From Bradyrhizobium diazoefficiens (GTDB taxonomy: Bacteria > Pseudomonadota > Alphaproteobacteria > Rhizobiales > Xanthobacteraceae), in the NCBI RefSeq assembly GCF_016599855.1, contig NZ_CP067041.1, positions 62,001 to 126,000 on the forward strand: 64,000 bases of DNA, given 5' to 3'. Of this stretch, positions 28,724-38,943 are shown piece after piece. The number at the start of each line of letters is the position of its first letter. Position 1 is the stretch's first letter. The translations under genes were made by a program, and so were the position numbers. The notes below the pieces were generated by a model. It searched no databases, had not been told where the DNA came from, and saw only the letters and a list, made by a program, of their open reading frames with translations.

Positions 28724-29661
28724 GCGTGCGGCGCAGCCGGCGCCGTCTCGGGAGCCGATACGATCTGTGCCGGGGTCGTCACCGGCTGGACCGATTTGGA
28801 GGCACCATCAAGCGCCGGCGCCTTGGTCAGCAGGCGGCAGAGCCGCGCCAGGGTCGGGCGCAATTCGTGGCGATGGACGACCATGTCGACCATGCCGTGC
28901 TCTTTCAGGTACTCAGCGCGCTGGAAACCTTCAGGCAGCTTTTCGCGGATGGTCTGCTCGATCACGCGCGCGCCGGCAAAGCCGATCAGCGCGCCGGGCT
29001 CGGCGATCTGCACGTCGCCGAGCATCGCATAGGATGCGGTGACGCCGCCGGTGGTCGGGTTGGTCAGCACCACGATGTAGGGCTGCTTCGCCTCACGCAG
29101 CATCTGCACGGCGACCGTGGTGCGCGGCATCTGCATCAGCGACAGGATGCCTTCCTGCATGCGCGCCCCGCCGGAGGCCGCAAACACGATGAAGGGTGAC
29201 TTCTTCTCGACCGCGAGCTCGAGCCCACGCACGAGGGCTTCGCCCGCGGCCATGCCGAGCGAGCCGCCCATGAAATCGAAATCCTGCACGGCGATGACGA
29301 CGCCGGCGCCTTCGAGCTTGCCGTAGCCGACCTTGACTGCGTCGTTGAGGTTAGTTCGCGCGCGGGCATCCTTGATGCGATCGACGTATTTCTTCTCGTC
29401 GCGGAATTTGAGCGGATCGGGCGTGACGTCGGGCAGGGCGACATCGAACCAGGTCTCGTTGTCGAAGATCGACTTCAAACGCGCCACCGCGCCCATGCGC
29501 ATGTGGTAGTTCGAGCCGGGGATGACGAACTGGTTCGCCTCGACGTCTTTGTAGAACACGAGCTGTCCGGAATCCGGGCACTTGATCCACAGGTTCTCCG
29601 GCGTCTCCCGCCGCAGCATGTTGCGGATCTTCGGCCGAACCACATTGGTAAGCCAGTTCAT
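28720..29661 (-). CDS. accD: Acetyl-CoA carboxylase carboxyltransferase beta subunit
   Basis: Transfers the carboxyl group from biotin to acetyl-CoA, the first step of fatty-acid synthesis, with AccA. The 313-residue protein has the normal crotonase-like fold with [19 protein letters not shown] and [19 protein letters not shown]. The N-terminal zinc ribbon is degenerate: where E. coli has two CxxC pairs, this protein reads [12 protein letters not shown] and [12 protein letters not shown], leaving one cysteine. It is translationally coupled to folC and follows trpA by 111 bases. Confidence 0.96.
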   Translation of the reverse strand: MNWLTNVVRPKIRNMLRRETPENLWIKCPDSGQLVFYKDVEANQFVIPGSNYHMRMGAVARLKSIFDNETWFDVALPDVTPDPLKFRDEKKYVDRIKDARARTNLNDAVKVGYGKLEGAGVVIAVQDFDFMGGSLGMAAGEALVRGLELAVEKKSPFIVFAASGGARMQEGILSLMQMPRTTVAVQMLREAKQPYIVVLTNPTTGGVTASYAMLGDVQIAEPGALIGFAGARVIEQTIREKLPEGFQRAEYLKEHGMVDMVVHRHELRPTLARLCRLLTKAPALDGASKSVQPVTTPAQIVSAPETAPAAPHA

Positions 29662-29772
29662 GGTTTGCTCCGATGTGCGAACCGCCTCGCGGATCGCCTG
29701 AAGGGATATATGGCGGCCGGGTCTCTGCCCGGCAAGCCGCCGTGTCGTCCGCCTTGGCAGCGGAATTATGGC

Positions 29773-30609
29773 CTATTCGGCGGCCTGCTGCGCACCTTTG
29801 ACGCCCTGGGCCAGGGACACCGCCAATTCGGCGACGGCGTTAACGGTTTTGCCGGTTGCCCGGCCTTCCGCATCGAGGCTGTTCTTGAGGGCATCGACCA
29901 GCGCGGTGCCGACCACCGCGCCGTTGGCATGGGAGGCGATGGCGCGGGCGCTCTCCGGCGTGCGGATGCCGAAGCCGACGCAGACCGGCAGTTGGGTGTG
30001 GCGCTTGATGCGGGCCACCGCTGCGCTCACCGCCGTGGCATCAGCAGCCGCTGCACCCGTGATGCCCGTGATGGCGACGTAGTAGACGAAGCCCGATGTA
30101 TTGGCGAGCACGGCTGGCAGGCGCTTATCGTCGGTCGTCGGCGTCGCCAGGCGGATGAAATTGAGGCCGGCTTTCATCGCGGGCAGGCAGAGCTCGTCGT
30201 CCTCTTCCGGCGGCAGGTCGACGATGATCAGGCCGTCAATGCCGGCGCTCTTGGCATCGCCCAGGAATTTGTCGACGCCATAGATGTAGATCGGATTGTA
30301 ATAGCCCATCAGCACGATCGGCGTCGCATTGTCGACCTCGCGGAAGTCGCGCACGAGATCGAGCGTCTTCTTCAGCGTCATGCCGAGCTTGAGCGCGCGC
30401 AAGCCTGCCGCCTGGATCGACGGGCCGTCGGCCATCGGATCGGTGAAGGGCATGCCGAGCTCGATCACGTCGGCGCCCGCCTTCGGCAGCGCCTTGACGA
30501 TCTCGAGCGAGGTCGCCGGATCGGGATCGCCGGCCATCACAAAGGTGACGAAGGCCGAGCGGCCGTCTTTTTTCAGCTCGGCAAAACGGGTGTCGATACG
30601 CGTGGTCAC
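29773..30609 (-). CDS. trpA: Tryptophan synthase alpha chain
   Basis: Cleaves indole-3-glycerol phosphate to indole and glyceraldehyde 3-phosphate. The 278-residue protein has [19 protein letters not shown] with catalytic Glu and Asp, the [10 protein letters not shown] loop and phosphate-binding [10 protein letters not shown]. The start overlaps the trpB stop by four bases, as usual for this channelling pair. Confidence 0.98.
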   Translation of the reverse strand: MTTRIDTRFAELKKDGRSAFVTFVMAGDPDPATSLEIVKALPKAGADVIELGMPFTDPMADGPSIQAAGLRALKLGMTLKKTLDLVRDFREVDNATPIVLMGYYNPIYIYGVDKFLGDAKSAGIDGLIIVDLPPEEDDELCLPAMKAGLNFIRLATPTTDDKRLPAVLANTSGFVYYVAITGITGAAAADATAVSAAVARIKRHTQLPVCVGFGIRTPESARAIASHANGAVVGTALVDALKNSLDAEGRATGKTVNAVAELAVSLAQGVKGAQQAAE

Positions 30610-31823
30610 TTGCTCTTGCCCTTCAGGATGTCGCCGACCTGCGGGACGTCCTTGTCGCCGCGGCCGGAGAGATTAACGACCATCAGGTGATCCCTCGGCC
30701 GCTTCGGCGCGAGCTCCATCACCTTGGCGATGGCGTGTGCGGGCTCGAGCGCGGGAATGATGCCTTCGAGCTTCGAGAGCAGCTGGAACGCGGCGAGCGC
30801 CTCCTCGTCGGTCGCGGAGAGATAGTTGACGCGGCCGACCTCATGCAGCCAGGAATGCTCCGGACCGATGCCGGGATAGTCGAGACCGGCCGAGATCGAA
30901 TGCGCATCCTGGATCTGGCCGTCGGCATCCATCAGGAGATAAGTGCGGTTGCCGTGGAGCACGCCGGGGCGGCCGCCCGCGATGGACGCGGCATGCAGCT
31001 GGGTGAGCCCGTGGCCCGCGGCTTCGACGCCGAAGATCTCGACGGAGGGATCGTCGAGGAAGGGATGAAACAGGCCCATCGCGTTCGAGCCGCCGCCGAT
31101 GCAGGCGATCAGCGAATCCGGCAGGCGTCCTTCGACCTCCTGCATCTGCGTGCGCGTCTCGCTGCCGATGATCGACTGGAAGTCGCGCACCAAGGTCGGA
31201 TAAGGATGCGGGCCCGCCACCGTGCCGATGCAATAGAAGGTGTTGTGCACGTTGGTGACCCAATCGCGCAGTGCCTCGTTCATGGCGTCTTTCAGCGTGC
31301 GCGTGCCCGACTGCACCGGATGCACCGTTGCACCCAGCATCGCCATGCGGATGACGTTGGGCTGCTGCCGCTCGACGTCGACGGCGCCCATATAGACCAC
31401 GCATTCGAGGCCGAAGCGCGCGCACAGCGTCGCCGTGGCGACGCCGTGCTGGCCAGCGCCGGTCTCGGCGATGATGCGCTTCTTGCCCATGCGCCGCGCC
31501 AGCATGATCTGGCCGAGCACGTTGTTCACCTTGTGCGAGCCGGTGTGGTTGAGCTCTTCGCGCTTCAGGTAAATCTTGGCGCCGCCGAGATGCTCGGTGA
31601 GGCGTTCGGCGAAATAAAGCGGCGAGGGCCGGCCGACATAATTCTTGAGATAACCGTCCATCTCGGCCTGGAAAGCCGGATCGGCCTTAGCCGCGGTATA
31701 GGCTTTCTCCAGATCGAGGATCAGCGGCATCAGGGTTTCAGCGACGAAGCGTCCGCCGAAGATGCCGAAATGGCCGCGCTCGTCCGGTCCGCTGCGATAG
31801 GAATTTGGTTTGGCGATATTCAT
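30606..31823 (-). CDS. trpB: Tryptophan synthase beta chain
   Basis: PLP enzyme that condenses indole with serine. The 405-residue protein has the PLP lysine in [16 protein letters not shown] (about 98) and the phosphate-binding loop [15 protein letters not shown]. It overlaps trpF and trpA by four bases each, so the three are translationally coupled. Length and motifs are those of the standard TrpB1 form. Confidence 0.98.
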   Translation of the reverse strand: MNIAKPNSYRSGPDERGHFGIFGGRFVAETLMPLILDLEKAYTAAKADPAFQAEMDGYLKNYVGRPSPLYFAERLTEHLGGAKIYLKREELNHTGSHKVNNVLGQIMLARRMGKKRIIAETGAGQHGVATATLCARFGLECVVYMGAVDVERQQPNVIRMAMLGATVHPVQSGTRTLKDAMNEALRDWVTNVHNTFYCIGTVAGPHPYPTLVRDFQSIIGSETRTQMQEVEGRLPDSLIACIGGGSNAMGLFHPFLDDPSVEIFGVEAAGHGLTQLHAASIAGGRPGVLHGNRTYLLMDADGQIQDAHSISAGLDYPGIGPEHSWLHEVGRVNYLSATDEEALAAFQLLSKLEGIIPALEPAHAIAKVMELAPKRPRDHLMVVNLSGRGDKDVPQVGDILKGKSK

Positions 31824-32479
31824 CGAACGCTCAACTCTTGGATGGCGCGCGCGGCGCGAATGAAGGCCTTGATCAGCTCGGGATCCTTGACGCCGGGAGC
31901 ACTCTCGACACCGGAGGAGACGTCAACGCCGCCGGCACCAGTCACGCGAAGCGCCTGCGCAACGTTGTGGGCGTGAAGCCCTCCCGAGACCATATAGGGC
32001 AGTTTCAGCTCGAGATTTTCCAGCAAGTGCCAGTCGAAGGGCTCGCCCAAACCGCCGGGCCGCGTCGCGTCCTTCGGCGCGCGCGCGTCGAACAGGATGC
32101 GTTCGGCGACTGCGGCATAGCCCGGCAGCACGGTAAGATCGGCAGCGGTTGCGACCGGAACGGCCTTCATCACCGGGCGGCCGAATTTCTGCTTGATGTC
32201 GCGCAGCCGCGCCACGCTCTCCTTGCCATGGAGCTGGAAGATATCCGGCGACAGCGCGTCCATGATGTTGTCGAGCGTGGCATCGTCGGCATCGACCGTG
32301 AGCGCGACCTTGAGCGCGCGGCGCTTCACCTGGCGGCCGAGATCGCGCCCCGTCTCGAGCGGCACATGCCGCGGCGACGGCGGAAAGAACACGAACCCCA
32401 CCATGTCGGCGCCCGCGTCGAGCGCCGTTTCGAGCGTCTCGCGCGTGGACAGGCCGCAGATTTTGACGAGCAGGGACAT
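31820..32479 (-). CDS. trpF: Phosphoribosylanthranilate isomerase
   Basis: Converts N-(5-phosphoribosyl)anthranilate to CdRP in tryptophan synthesis. The 219-residue TIM barrel has catalytic Cys in [10 protein letters not shown] and Asp in [10 protein letters not shown], with phosphate-binding [12 protein letters not shown] and [10 protein letters not shown] set the start at ATG 32479, since the open frame upstream to 32758 has no TrpF sequence and overlaps the lapA gene. First gene of the trpFBA group; trpE, trpG, trpD and trpC are not in the window. Confidence 0.97.
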   Translation of the reverse strand: MSLLVKICGLSTRETLETALDAGADMVGFVFFPPSPRHVPLETGRDLGRQVKRRALKVALTVDADDATLDNIMDALSPDIFQLHGKESVARLRDIKQKFGRPVMKAVPVATAADLTVLPGYAAVAERILFDARAPKDATRPGGLGEPFDWHLLENLELKLPYMVSGGLHAHNVAQALRVTGAGGVDVSSGVESAPGVKDPELIKAFIRAARAIQELSVR

Positions 32480-32558
32480 GGTCTCAAATTTGGGCGCAAA
32501 GCGCATGAAAGGCCGCGGGTCCGCGGCCGGAAAACAGGGTTTTCGGTCGGGGCCGCTT

Positions 32559-32951
32559 CTACAACGTCGCGCGCTGCTTGTCTCGCCCGACAGGCCCGTA
32601 AAGTCCCAACCCGGAGGGTGCCGGGAGGCGCTGGGCCTCGGGCTTTGCCGGCGCCACCTGGGCCTTGAGATCGGCCAGCTCGACCCGGGCGGTCCGAGCA
32701 TCCGCCTCATGCCGGCGCGCAGCGCGCCGCCAATGCCGCTGGCCGAACCAGACGGCACAGCCGCCGACGATGACGCCCAGGGCAGCCACCAGGATCAGCA
32801 GCAGGAACAGCGGCAGCGTGACCGACAGGGCCGGATCGGCTGCCATGAAGGGATCGAAGGAGACGGTGACGAAATGCCGGTTGGCGACGGCAAAGGTCAC
32901 CAGGATCAGGCCCAGCGGAATCACGATCAGCGCGGTCAGGAACTTTCGCAT
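32559..32951 (-). CDS. LapA-domain inner membrane protein
   Basis: The predicted 130-residue protein has two transmembrane helices (about 5-25 and 42-66) and a cytoplasmic charged tail with a possible short coiled coil. This matches the DUF1049/LapA family, whose E. coli member works with LapB in LPS assembly control. It lies between ihfB and trpF, which is a conserved position in alphaproteobacteria. No lapB gene is adjacent. Role in LPS is inferred only from the family. Confidence 0.8.
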   Translation of the reverse strand: MRKFLTALIVIPLGLILVTFAVANRHFVTVSFDPFMAADPALSVTLPLFLLLILVAALGVIVGGCAVWFGQRHWRRAARRHEADARTARVELADLKAQVAPAKPEAQRLPAPSGLGLYGPVGRDKQRATL

Positions 32952-33022
32952 CGCGATCGCTCGTCTTGAATCAGGCTTGCTGCCGCATCATGCGGCCTTT
33001 CGGTAAATCCCGGACGACAGAC

Positions 33023-33328
33023 CTAATCCGGCGCGCCGGGATCCGGATGATCGCGGTTCAGCCGCTCGCGCATTTCCTTGCCGGTCTTGAAGAACGGAAC
33101 GCTCTTCTGATCGACGGGGACATGGGCGCCCGTGCGCGGATTGCGGCCGGCGCGCGCGGGGCGATGCTTCACCGAGAAAGCGCCGAAGCCGCGCAGCTCG
33201 ACGCGGTCACCGCGCGCGAGGGCCGCTACGATCTCTTCGAGAATCGCATTCACAATGTTCTCGACATCCCGCTGGTACAGATGCGGGTTGTGCTCGGCGA
33301 TACGCTGAACAAGTTCGGATTTGATCAT
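33023..33328 (-). CDS. ihfB: Integration host factor beta subunit
   Basis: DNA-bending nucleoid protein that pairs with IhfA. The 101-residue protein has the HU/IHF fold with [20 protein letters not shown] and the arm segment [13 protein letters not shown] containing the intercalating proline. The C-terminal tail is slightly longer than in E. coli. It lies between sppA and lapA on the same strand. IHF is the usual partner for sigma-54 promoters, and rpoN is in the same window at 52970. Confidence 0.95.
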   Translation of the reverse strand: MIKSELVQRIAEHNPHLYQRDVENIVNAILEEIVAALARGDRVELRGFGAFSVKHRPARAGRNPRTGAHVPVDQKSVPFFKTGKEMRERLNRDHPDPGAPD

Positions 33329-33510
33329 CGAGAGATAGGACCCGGAAGCGTGCGGATGACCATTTCCGTGAAAATACCTTGATCTGTCAAGACGCTAAAT
33401 GAAGGCTGAGCGTCGTGAAAATGCGTGACAAATGCCGAAAAAGCGGGCTGCAGGGCCACCCGCCAGACGGGAAAAGGCTTGGAAGCTCGCGTTGTTCCCG
33501 CCGTTCCCGG

Positions 33511-34491
33511 TCAATTCGACGCAGCAGGCTGCCATAACGCCAGCATTCCATCCAACCCGACGCGATCGACCGCCTGCACGACGCCGGTTTGCGCGATCTG
33601 ATGCGCAATCGAGCCGAATCCAAGCGCTTCCAGCGTCACGGCGGCGGCGGACTTGAGGAAAGGCAGGTCGCCAAAGCGCGGCTCGAGCTTGTAATCGCGC
33701 ACGCTGAGGCCCTTCTTGACGCCTTTCTGCTCCTCCAGCCAGGTTACGGCGGTTTTCTCATCACCGAGCTGATCGATCAGCTTGAGATCGATCGCCTGGC
33801 GGCCGGTGAAGACGCGGCCATCGACGACTTTTGCGAGTTGCGTGTCATCCATGCCACGGCGCTGCTTCACCAGATCCTTGAACCAGGCATAGGAATCCTT
33901 CACCAGCGCATCCAGCGCGGCCCGCGCCTCGGGGCTGGTCGGCTCGTACCCGTTGGGCGCGGCCTTCAGCGGCGTGGACTTCACTTCCTCGACCTTGACG
34001 CCGACGGTCTTCAGGAGCTCCGAGACGTTGGGAAACTGGAACAGCACACCGATCGAGCCGACCAGCGAGCTCTGCTGGGCGATGATGTGGTCGCTCGCAA
34101 TCGCGGTGATGTAGCCGCCGGACGCGGCAAGACCTTCGACCACGACGACCAGCGGCTTCTTCGCCTTCAGGCGCGTGAGCGAGTCATACAGCTGCTCGGA
34201 GCCGGCGGTGGTGCCGCCCGGCGAGTTGATGTGAACGATGACGGCGGCGGCCTGCGAATTCTCCAGCCGCTCCAGCGCTCGCGTGCGCTCGGAATCGGTG
34301 CGGATCAGGCCCTCGATCTGCACGCGTGCGATTGAGCCTGCGGAGGCGAAGCTGCCGCGCGCGCCGGGTGTCGCGATCAGCGCAAAGCCCGCGATCGCCG
34401 CGATCGCGATCAGCGCGGCCATCACACGCCAGAACGTCAGCTTGCGGCGGATCCTGCGGCGATCGACGATGATGTCCGAATCGAGCGACAT
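33511..34491 (-). CDS. sppA: Signal peptide peptidase SppA
   Basis: Membrane-bound serine protease that degrades released signal peptides. The 326-residue protein has one N-terminal membrane helix (FWRVMAALIAIAAIAGFALI), then a crotonase-like protease domain. The nucleophile Ser is in SSLVGSIGVLFQFPN and the general-base Lys in EEVKSTPLKAAP, the Ser/Lys dyad of the short, single-domain SppA form. It follows rpsA in the same direction but a terminator and a repeat lie between. Confidence 0.93.
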   Translation of the reverse strand: MSLDSDIIVDRRRIRRKLTFWRVMAALIAIAAIAGFALIATPGARGSFASAGSIARVQIEGLIRTDSERTRALERLENSQAAAVIVHINSPGGTTAGSEQLYDSLTRLKAKKPLVVVVEGLAASGGYITAIASDHIIAQQSSLVGSIGVLFQFPNVSELLKTVGVKVEEVKSTPLKAAPNGYEPTSPEARAALDALVKDSYAWFKDLVKQRRGMDDTQLAKVVDGRVFTGRQAIDLKLIDQLGDEKTAVTWLEEQKGVKKGLSVRDYKLEPRFGDLPFLKSAAAVTLEALGFGSIAHQIAQTGVVQAVDRVGLDGMLALWQPAASN

Positions 34492-34652
34492 CGAAATATC
34501 TCCAAATGAAAGGCCGCTGGCGTTGTGCCGTCACAACGGGACCATTGGCTTGTCTGGATACACCAATTGCGGCGCAATTTGGAGAAAACAAGGCTGGCTG
34601 CTGTGCGGGCCTGGACGTCGCCAAGCACTCAGGTGTCATCCCCGCGAAGGCG

Positions 34653-34735
34653 GGGACCCATAACCACAGGGAGATGTTGTGGCCCGAAGTGGTAACTCCG
34701 GGTCTTCGTCAAACACTCCCTGTGGGTATGGGTCC
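34653..34735. repeat. Dispersed palindromic repeat between rpsA and sppA
   Basis: GGGACCCATAACCACAGGG (34653-34671) and CCCTGTGGGTATGGGTCCC (34718-34736) are inverted copies with one mismatch; the loop is about 45 bases. It is preceded by GTCATCCCCGCGAAGGCGGGGAC (34636 on), another palindrome that recurs as GTCATGCCCCGCGAAGGCGG near 63882. Together with a GCGCGCTTGAGGCGCGC hairpin nearby, this fills the 347-base spacer. Confidence 0.75.
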
Positions 34736-34788
34736 CGGATCTGCGCGCGCTTGAGGCGCGCTTGTCCGGGACGACAATACCAACAAAG

Positions 34789-34813
34789 AAGCCCCGGCTT
34801 TCGCCGGGGCTTT
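34789..34813 (-). terminator. Intrinsic terminator after rpsA
   Basis: Read on the minus strand, AAGCCCCGGC-GAAA-GCCGGGGCTT is followed by CTTTGTTGG. The ten-base stem starts 26 bases after the rpsA stop. Confidence 0.88.
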
Positions 34814-34838
34814 GATGTCAGCAAAACCTGCGTTTCGC

Positions 34839-36545
34839 TTACTTGCTGTCGCGGTTCTTGAGCGCGGTGCCCAGGATATCGCCGAGCGTCGCTCCCGAAT
34901 CGGAGGAGCCGTACTGCGCGATGGCTTCCTTTTCTTCGGCGACTTCGAGCGCCTTGATCGACACCTGGACCTTGCGGGCCTTCTTGTCGAACTGGATGAC
35001 GCGGGCATCGACCTTCTCACCGACGGCAAAGCGTTCGGCGCGCTGGTCGTTGCGGTCACGCGCGAGCTCCGAGCGCTTGACGAAGGTGGTGAAGTCGGTA
35101 CCGGCGATCTTCACCTCGATGCCGCTCTCCTTCACTTCGAGCACTTCGCAGGTCACGACCGCGCCCTTCTTGACATCGCCCGGCTCGGCGAAGGGGTCGC
35201 CTTCGAGCTGCTTGATGCCGAGCGAGATACGCTCCTTCTCGACGTCCACATCGAGCACCACGGCCTTCACCATGTCGCCCTTCTTGTAGTTGTCGATCAC
35301 CTGCTCGCCCGGAAGCTTCCAGTCGAGGTCGGAGAGATGGACCATGCCGTCGACGTCGCCCTCGAGGCCCAGAAACAGACCGAACTCGGTCTTGTTCTTG
35401 ACTTCGCCCTCGACCACGGAACCGGTCGGATGACCTTCGACGAAGACCTCCCACGGGTTGCGCATGGTCTGCTTGAGGCCGAGCGAGATGCGGCGCTTGA
35501 CGGAATCGACTTCCAGCACCTGCACGTCGACTTCCTGCGAGGTCGACACGATCTTGCCGGGGTGCATGTTCTTCTTGGTCCACGACATCTCGGAGACGTG
35601 GATCAGGCCTTCGATGCCCGGCTCGAGCTCGACGAAGGCTCCGTAATCGGTGATGTTGGTGACACGGCCGGTGAAGCGGGCACCCAGCGGGTACTTGGCT
35701 TCGATGCCCTGCCACGGATCGTCTAAGAGCTGCTTCATACCCAGCGAGATGCGGTGCGTCTCGTGGTTGATCTTGATGATCTTGACCTTCACGGTCTGGC
35801 CGATCGAGAGCACCTCGGTCGGATGGTTGACGCGGCGCCACGCGATGTCGGTGACGTGCAGCAGGCCGTCGATGCCGCCGAGGTCAACGAACGCACCGTA
35901 ATCGGTGATGTTCTTGACGACGCCGTCGATGACCTGCCCCTCTTCGAGGTTCTGCACCAGCTCCTGACGCTGCTCGGCGCGGGTCTCTTCGAGAACCGTG
36001 CGGCGGGACACGACGATGTTGCCGCGGCGGCGGTCCATCTTGAGGATTTGGAACGGCTGTGCGTTGTTCATCAGCGGCGCAACGTCGCGGATCGGACGGA
36101 TGTCGACCTGCGAACGCGGCAGGAAGGCCACGGCACCGTCGAGATCGACGGTGAAGCCGCCCTTGACCTGGTTGAAGATGACGCCCGTGACCTTCTCGTT
36201 GTTCTGAAACGCCTTCTCCAGCTTGCCCCAGCTCTCCTCGCGGCGCGCCTTGTCGCGCGACAGCACAGCTTCGCCAAGGGCGTTTTCGATGCGATCGAGG
36301 AACACTTCTACCTCGTCGCCAACCTTGATCTCGCTGTCACGGCCGGGGCCGGAAAATTCGCGCAGCGCAACGCGGCCCTCAGTCTTCAGGCCGACGTCGA
36401 TGACGGCCATGTCCTTTTCGATAGCAACCACCTTGCCCTTGATGACCGAGCTCTCCTGCAGGTTGCCACCTGCGAAGGACTCGTCGAGCATCGCGGCGAA
36501 ATCGTCGCGCGACGGGCTATAGGTATCAGCGGAAGTCGAAGCCAT
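34839..36545 (-). CDS. rpsA: 30S ribosomal protein S1
   Basis: RNA-binding ribosomal protein that helps mRNA docking at translation start. The 568-residue protein has six S1 OB-fold repeats, recognisable from repeated segments such as GAFVDLGGIDGLLHVTDIAW, GAFVELEPGIEGLIHVSEMSW and FGLFLGLEGDVDGMVHLSDL. I chose ATG 36545 (MASTSADTY), normal for alphaproteobacterial S1; the upstream in-frame codons have no homology. It is the third gene of aroA-cmk-rpsA, a widely conserved order. Confidence 0.98.
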   Translation of the reverse strand: MASTSADTYSPSRDDFAAMLDESFAGGNLQESSVIKGKVVAIEKDMAVIDVGLKTEGRVALREFSGPGRDSEIKVGDEVEVFLDRIENALGEAVLSRDKARREESWGKLEKAFQNNEKVTGVIFNQVKGGFTVDLDGAVAFLPRSQVDIRPIRDVAPLMNNAQPFQILKMDRRRGNIVVSRRTVLEETRAEQRQELVQNLEEGQVIDGVVKNITDYGAFVDLGGIDGLLHVTDIAWRRVNHPTEVLSIGQTVKVKIIKINHETHRISLGMKQLLDDPWQGIEAKYPLGARFTGRVTNITDYGAFVELEPGIEGLIHVSEMSWTKKNMHPGKIVSTSQEVDVQVLEVDSVKRRISLGLKQTMRNPWEVFVEGHPTGSVVEGEVKNKTEFGLFLGLEGDVDGMVHLSDLDWKLPGEQVIDNYKKGDMVKAVVLDVDVEKERISLGIKQLEGDPFAEPGDVKKGAVVTCEVLEVKESGIEVKIAGTDFTTFVKRSELARDRNDQRAERFAVGEKVDARVIQFDKKARKVQVSIKALEVAEEKEAIAQYGSSDSGATLGDILGTALKNRDSK

Positions 36546-36810
36546 TTGTTCTCCAGTTGCGGATGTCTTGCCGGCCGTTGGGTTCATGGGCGTGTCGGGC
36601 GTGCAGTGTCGGAAGGTCCACAAAACCTTCGAGCGACCGCTCGCTGCCCGGTCTGCGACCAGAACAGCGGAAGCGGGCCGGCTGAGGCCCGCACGTTCGA
36701 TACGTGGAATTCCTTGTCCGGAGCCTGGATCGCGTCGTCACCGAAACGGGGACCCCGCGTATCGACCTCAAAGAGCGGGAGCGGGCACTTCCTCCAATGA
36801 CGGCTGCGGC
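36546..36810 (-). other. Leader region between cmk and rpsA
   Basis: This 265-base spacer on the minus strand precedes the S1 gene. It contains a short GAGCGACCGCTC hairpin (about 36631-36642) and GGAGAAC just before the start (36546-36552, ribosome site). S1 genes are often autoregulated through their leader, so a structured leader is plausible, but I cannot define a specific fold. Confidence 0.35.
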
Positions 36811-37449
36811 TTAGTCCCGCGACCGGCCCGCTCGGACGGCCTCGATAATGTCGATGGCGGCCCGGACGCCGCCTTCTATATCCAGTTGAGAGTTATCTAG
36901 CAAGTAAGCATCGGGGGCTGGTTTCAAAGGCGCAACCGGCCGGTTCTTGTCCCGTTCGTCGCGCTGGATGATGTCGGCCAGCACGGCCGCCTCGTCCGCC
37001 TCCTCGCCCCGCGCCCTCGCTTCCATGGTGCGGCGGCGGGCACGGACCCTGGGGTCGGCGACGACGAATATCTTCACGTCGGCATTAGGGCAGATCACGG
37101 TTCCAATGTCCCGGCCGTCCAGCACGGCACCGGGCGGATCGGCGGCGAATTGCCGCTGGAAATTGACAAGGACCTCGCGGACCCTGGGGATCGCCGAGAC
37201 GATCGAGGCGCCTTCACCCGCGGCTTGCGTTTTCAGGGCGGGATTGCCGAACCATTCCGGGTCGAGTTCCAATGCGGCCTGTACCGCCGCCGCTTCGTCC
37301 CGGAGATCATGGCCCGACTGCATCAGGGCATAAGCGACGGCGCGATAGATCACACCGGTATCGAGATGGCGATAACCGTAATGATGGGCGAGGCGCTTGC
37401 CGAGCGTGCCCTTGCCCGAGGCCGCGGGTCCATCGATGGCGATAATCAT
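36811..37449 (-). CDS. cmk: Cytidylate kinase
   Basis: Phosphorylates CMP and dCMP. The 212-residue protein has a P-loop [19 protein letters not shown] at the N-terminus, the [12 protein letters not shown] substrate segment and [19 protein letters not shown]. Its ATG overlaps the aroA stop by four bases, so the two are coupled. Standard length and neighbourhood. Confidence 0.97.
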   Translation of the reverse strand: MIIAIDGPAASGKGTLGKRLAHHYGYRHLDTGVIYRAVAYALMQSGHDLRDEAAAVQAALELDPEWFGNPALKTQAAGEGASIVSAIPRVREVLVNFQRQFAADPPGAVLDGRDIGTVICPNADVKIFVVADPRVRARRRTMEARARGEEADEAAVLADIIQRDERDKNRPVAPLKPAPDAYLLDNSQLDIEGGVRAAIDIIEAVRAGRSRD

Positions 37450-38783
37450 GAAAACTCGACCCCCAGCGATCGCATCATCGGAATGAAGTCCGGAAAACTG
37501 GTGGCGATGAAGGCGGTGTCGTCCACCGTCACCGGCCGATCGGAGGCACAGCCCATCACCAAAGCGGACATCGCGATGCGGTGGTCCATGTGGGTGGCGA
37601 CAGCGCCGCCGCCAGGCACGTGGCCGCGGCCCTCGACGATCAGATCGTCGCCGGAGACAGTGACCTTCACGCCGTTGACGCGGAGCATGTCCGCGGTGGC
37701 CTCAAGGCGATCGGATTCCTTGACGCGAAGCTCCTGCAGGCCGCGCATGATGGTCGTGCCCTCGGCGAAGGAGGCCGCGACCGCCAGCACGAGATATTCG
37801 TCGATCATCGAGGGCGCGCGCTCCGGCGGCACCTCGACGCCACGCAGCTTTGAGGCGCGCACGCGCAAGCGCGCCATCGGCTCGCCGGCATCGCCGCGGG
37901 TTTCGCTTTCCTCGATCGAGGCGCCCATTTCACGCAGCGTGGTGAAAAGCCCGGTGCGCAGCGGATTGGTCATGACGTCGGAGAGGACGACATCGGAGCC
38001 CTCGACGATCAGCGCCGCGACGACCGGAAATGCCGCTGACGAGGGATCGGCGGGCACGATGACCGTGGCGCCGTGCAGCTCAGGCTGGCCGACCAGCGTG
38101 ATGCGGCGGCCGTGAGCCCCCTCGGCCACCGAGGTGATGTCGGCGCCAAAATGCTTCAGCATCAGCTCGGTGTGGTCGCGGCTGGCCTCCCCCTCGATGA
38201 CGGTGGTGGTGCCGGGCGCGGCCAAGCCCGCCAGTAGCACCGCCGATTTGATCTGGGCCGAGGCGACCGGGGTTTTATAGGTGATCGGCAATGGATCGCG
38301 TGCGCCTTGGACGGTCAGCGGCAGCCGGCCGCCCTCGCCGCCGGAGATCACCTTCGCGCCCATTTTTTCGAGCGGATCGAGGATCCGGCGCATGGGACGG
38401 CTGCGCAGCGAGGCATCGCCGTCGAAAACCGCGGAGATCGGGCAGCCTGCGACCGCGCCCATGATCAGCCGGCAGCCGGTGCCGGAGTTGCCGAACTCCA
38501 GCGTCGCCTTGGGCTCGGCGAAGCCTCCGACACCCACCCCGTGCACCATCCAAGCGAAATCGCCGGTGCGCTCGACCTTGGCGCCGAGGGCCTGCATGGA
38601 TCTGGCGGTGTTGAGGACGTCCTCGCCCTCGAGGAGGCCCGTGATCCTGGTCTCGCCGACCGCGAGCGCGCCCAAAATGAGGGCCCGGTGGGAGATCGAC
38701 TTGTCCCCGGGCACCCGTACTTTCCCGGTCAGGGGACCGCTTGCGCGCGACTGCAGCGGCGTGGGCTTGTCGGAATGGGTCAA
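37446..38783 (-). CDS. aroA: 3-Phosphoshikimate 1-carboxyvinyltransferase (EPSP synthase)
   Basis: Sixth step of the shikimate pathway, using phosphoenolpyruvate and shikimate 3-phosphate. The 445-residue protein has [18 protein letters not shown] near the N-terminus, the PEP loop [13 protein letters not shown] and [10 protein letters not shown]. The glycine in NSGTG is kept. The start is TTG 38783, preceded by AAGGA with seven bases between, and gives [12 protein letters not shown]; the frame continues upstream to 38831 without homology. First gene of aroA-cmk-rpsA, divergent from the acidic protein at 38944. Confidence 0.96.
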   Translation of the reverse strand: MTHSDKPTPLQSRASGPLTGKVRVPGDKSISHRALILGALAVGETRITGLLEGEDVLNTARSMQALGAKVERTGDFAWMVHGVGVGGFAEPKATLEFGNSGTGCRLIMGAVAGCPISAVFDGDASLRSRPMRRILDPLEKMGAKVISGGEGGRLPLTVQGARDPLPITYKTPVASAQIKSAVLLAGLAAPGTTTVIEGEASRDHTELMLKHFGADITSVAEGAHGRRITLVGQPELHGATVIVPADPSSAAFPVVAALIVEGSDVVLSDVMTNPLRTGLFTTLREMGASIEESETRGDAGEPMARLRVRASKLRGVEVPPERAPSMIDEYLVLAVAASFAEGTTIMRGLQELRVKESDRLEATADMLRVNGVKVTVSGDDLIVEGRGHVPGGGAVATHMDHRIAMSALVMGCASDRPVTVDDTAFIATSFPDFIPMMRSLGVEFS

Positions 38784-38943
38784 GATTGTGTCCTTGGATG
38801 GGCCCTGGGAGGTTGCGGGCAGGTACCACATGGCCTCACCGCCGTCACCGGCATGTCTTTCTCCCGTAATGCGCTATTGACAGCCGGCCGCCAACTAGCC
38901 AAGTGAAGCACCGCTTTTCAGACATTCCTAGGATTCCTCTGCC

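Noticed and set aside
29503..30690. A 395-codon plus-strand frame over trpA and accD
   Set aside because: Antisense to well-conserved trpA and accD; no domain and biased shadow composition.
34653..34735. Inverted repeats considered as a CRISPR array
   Set aside because: There is one pair of inverted arms and no regular direct repeats with unique spacers; no cas gene is in the window.
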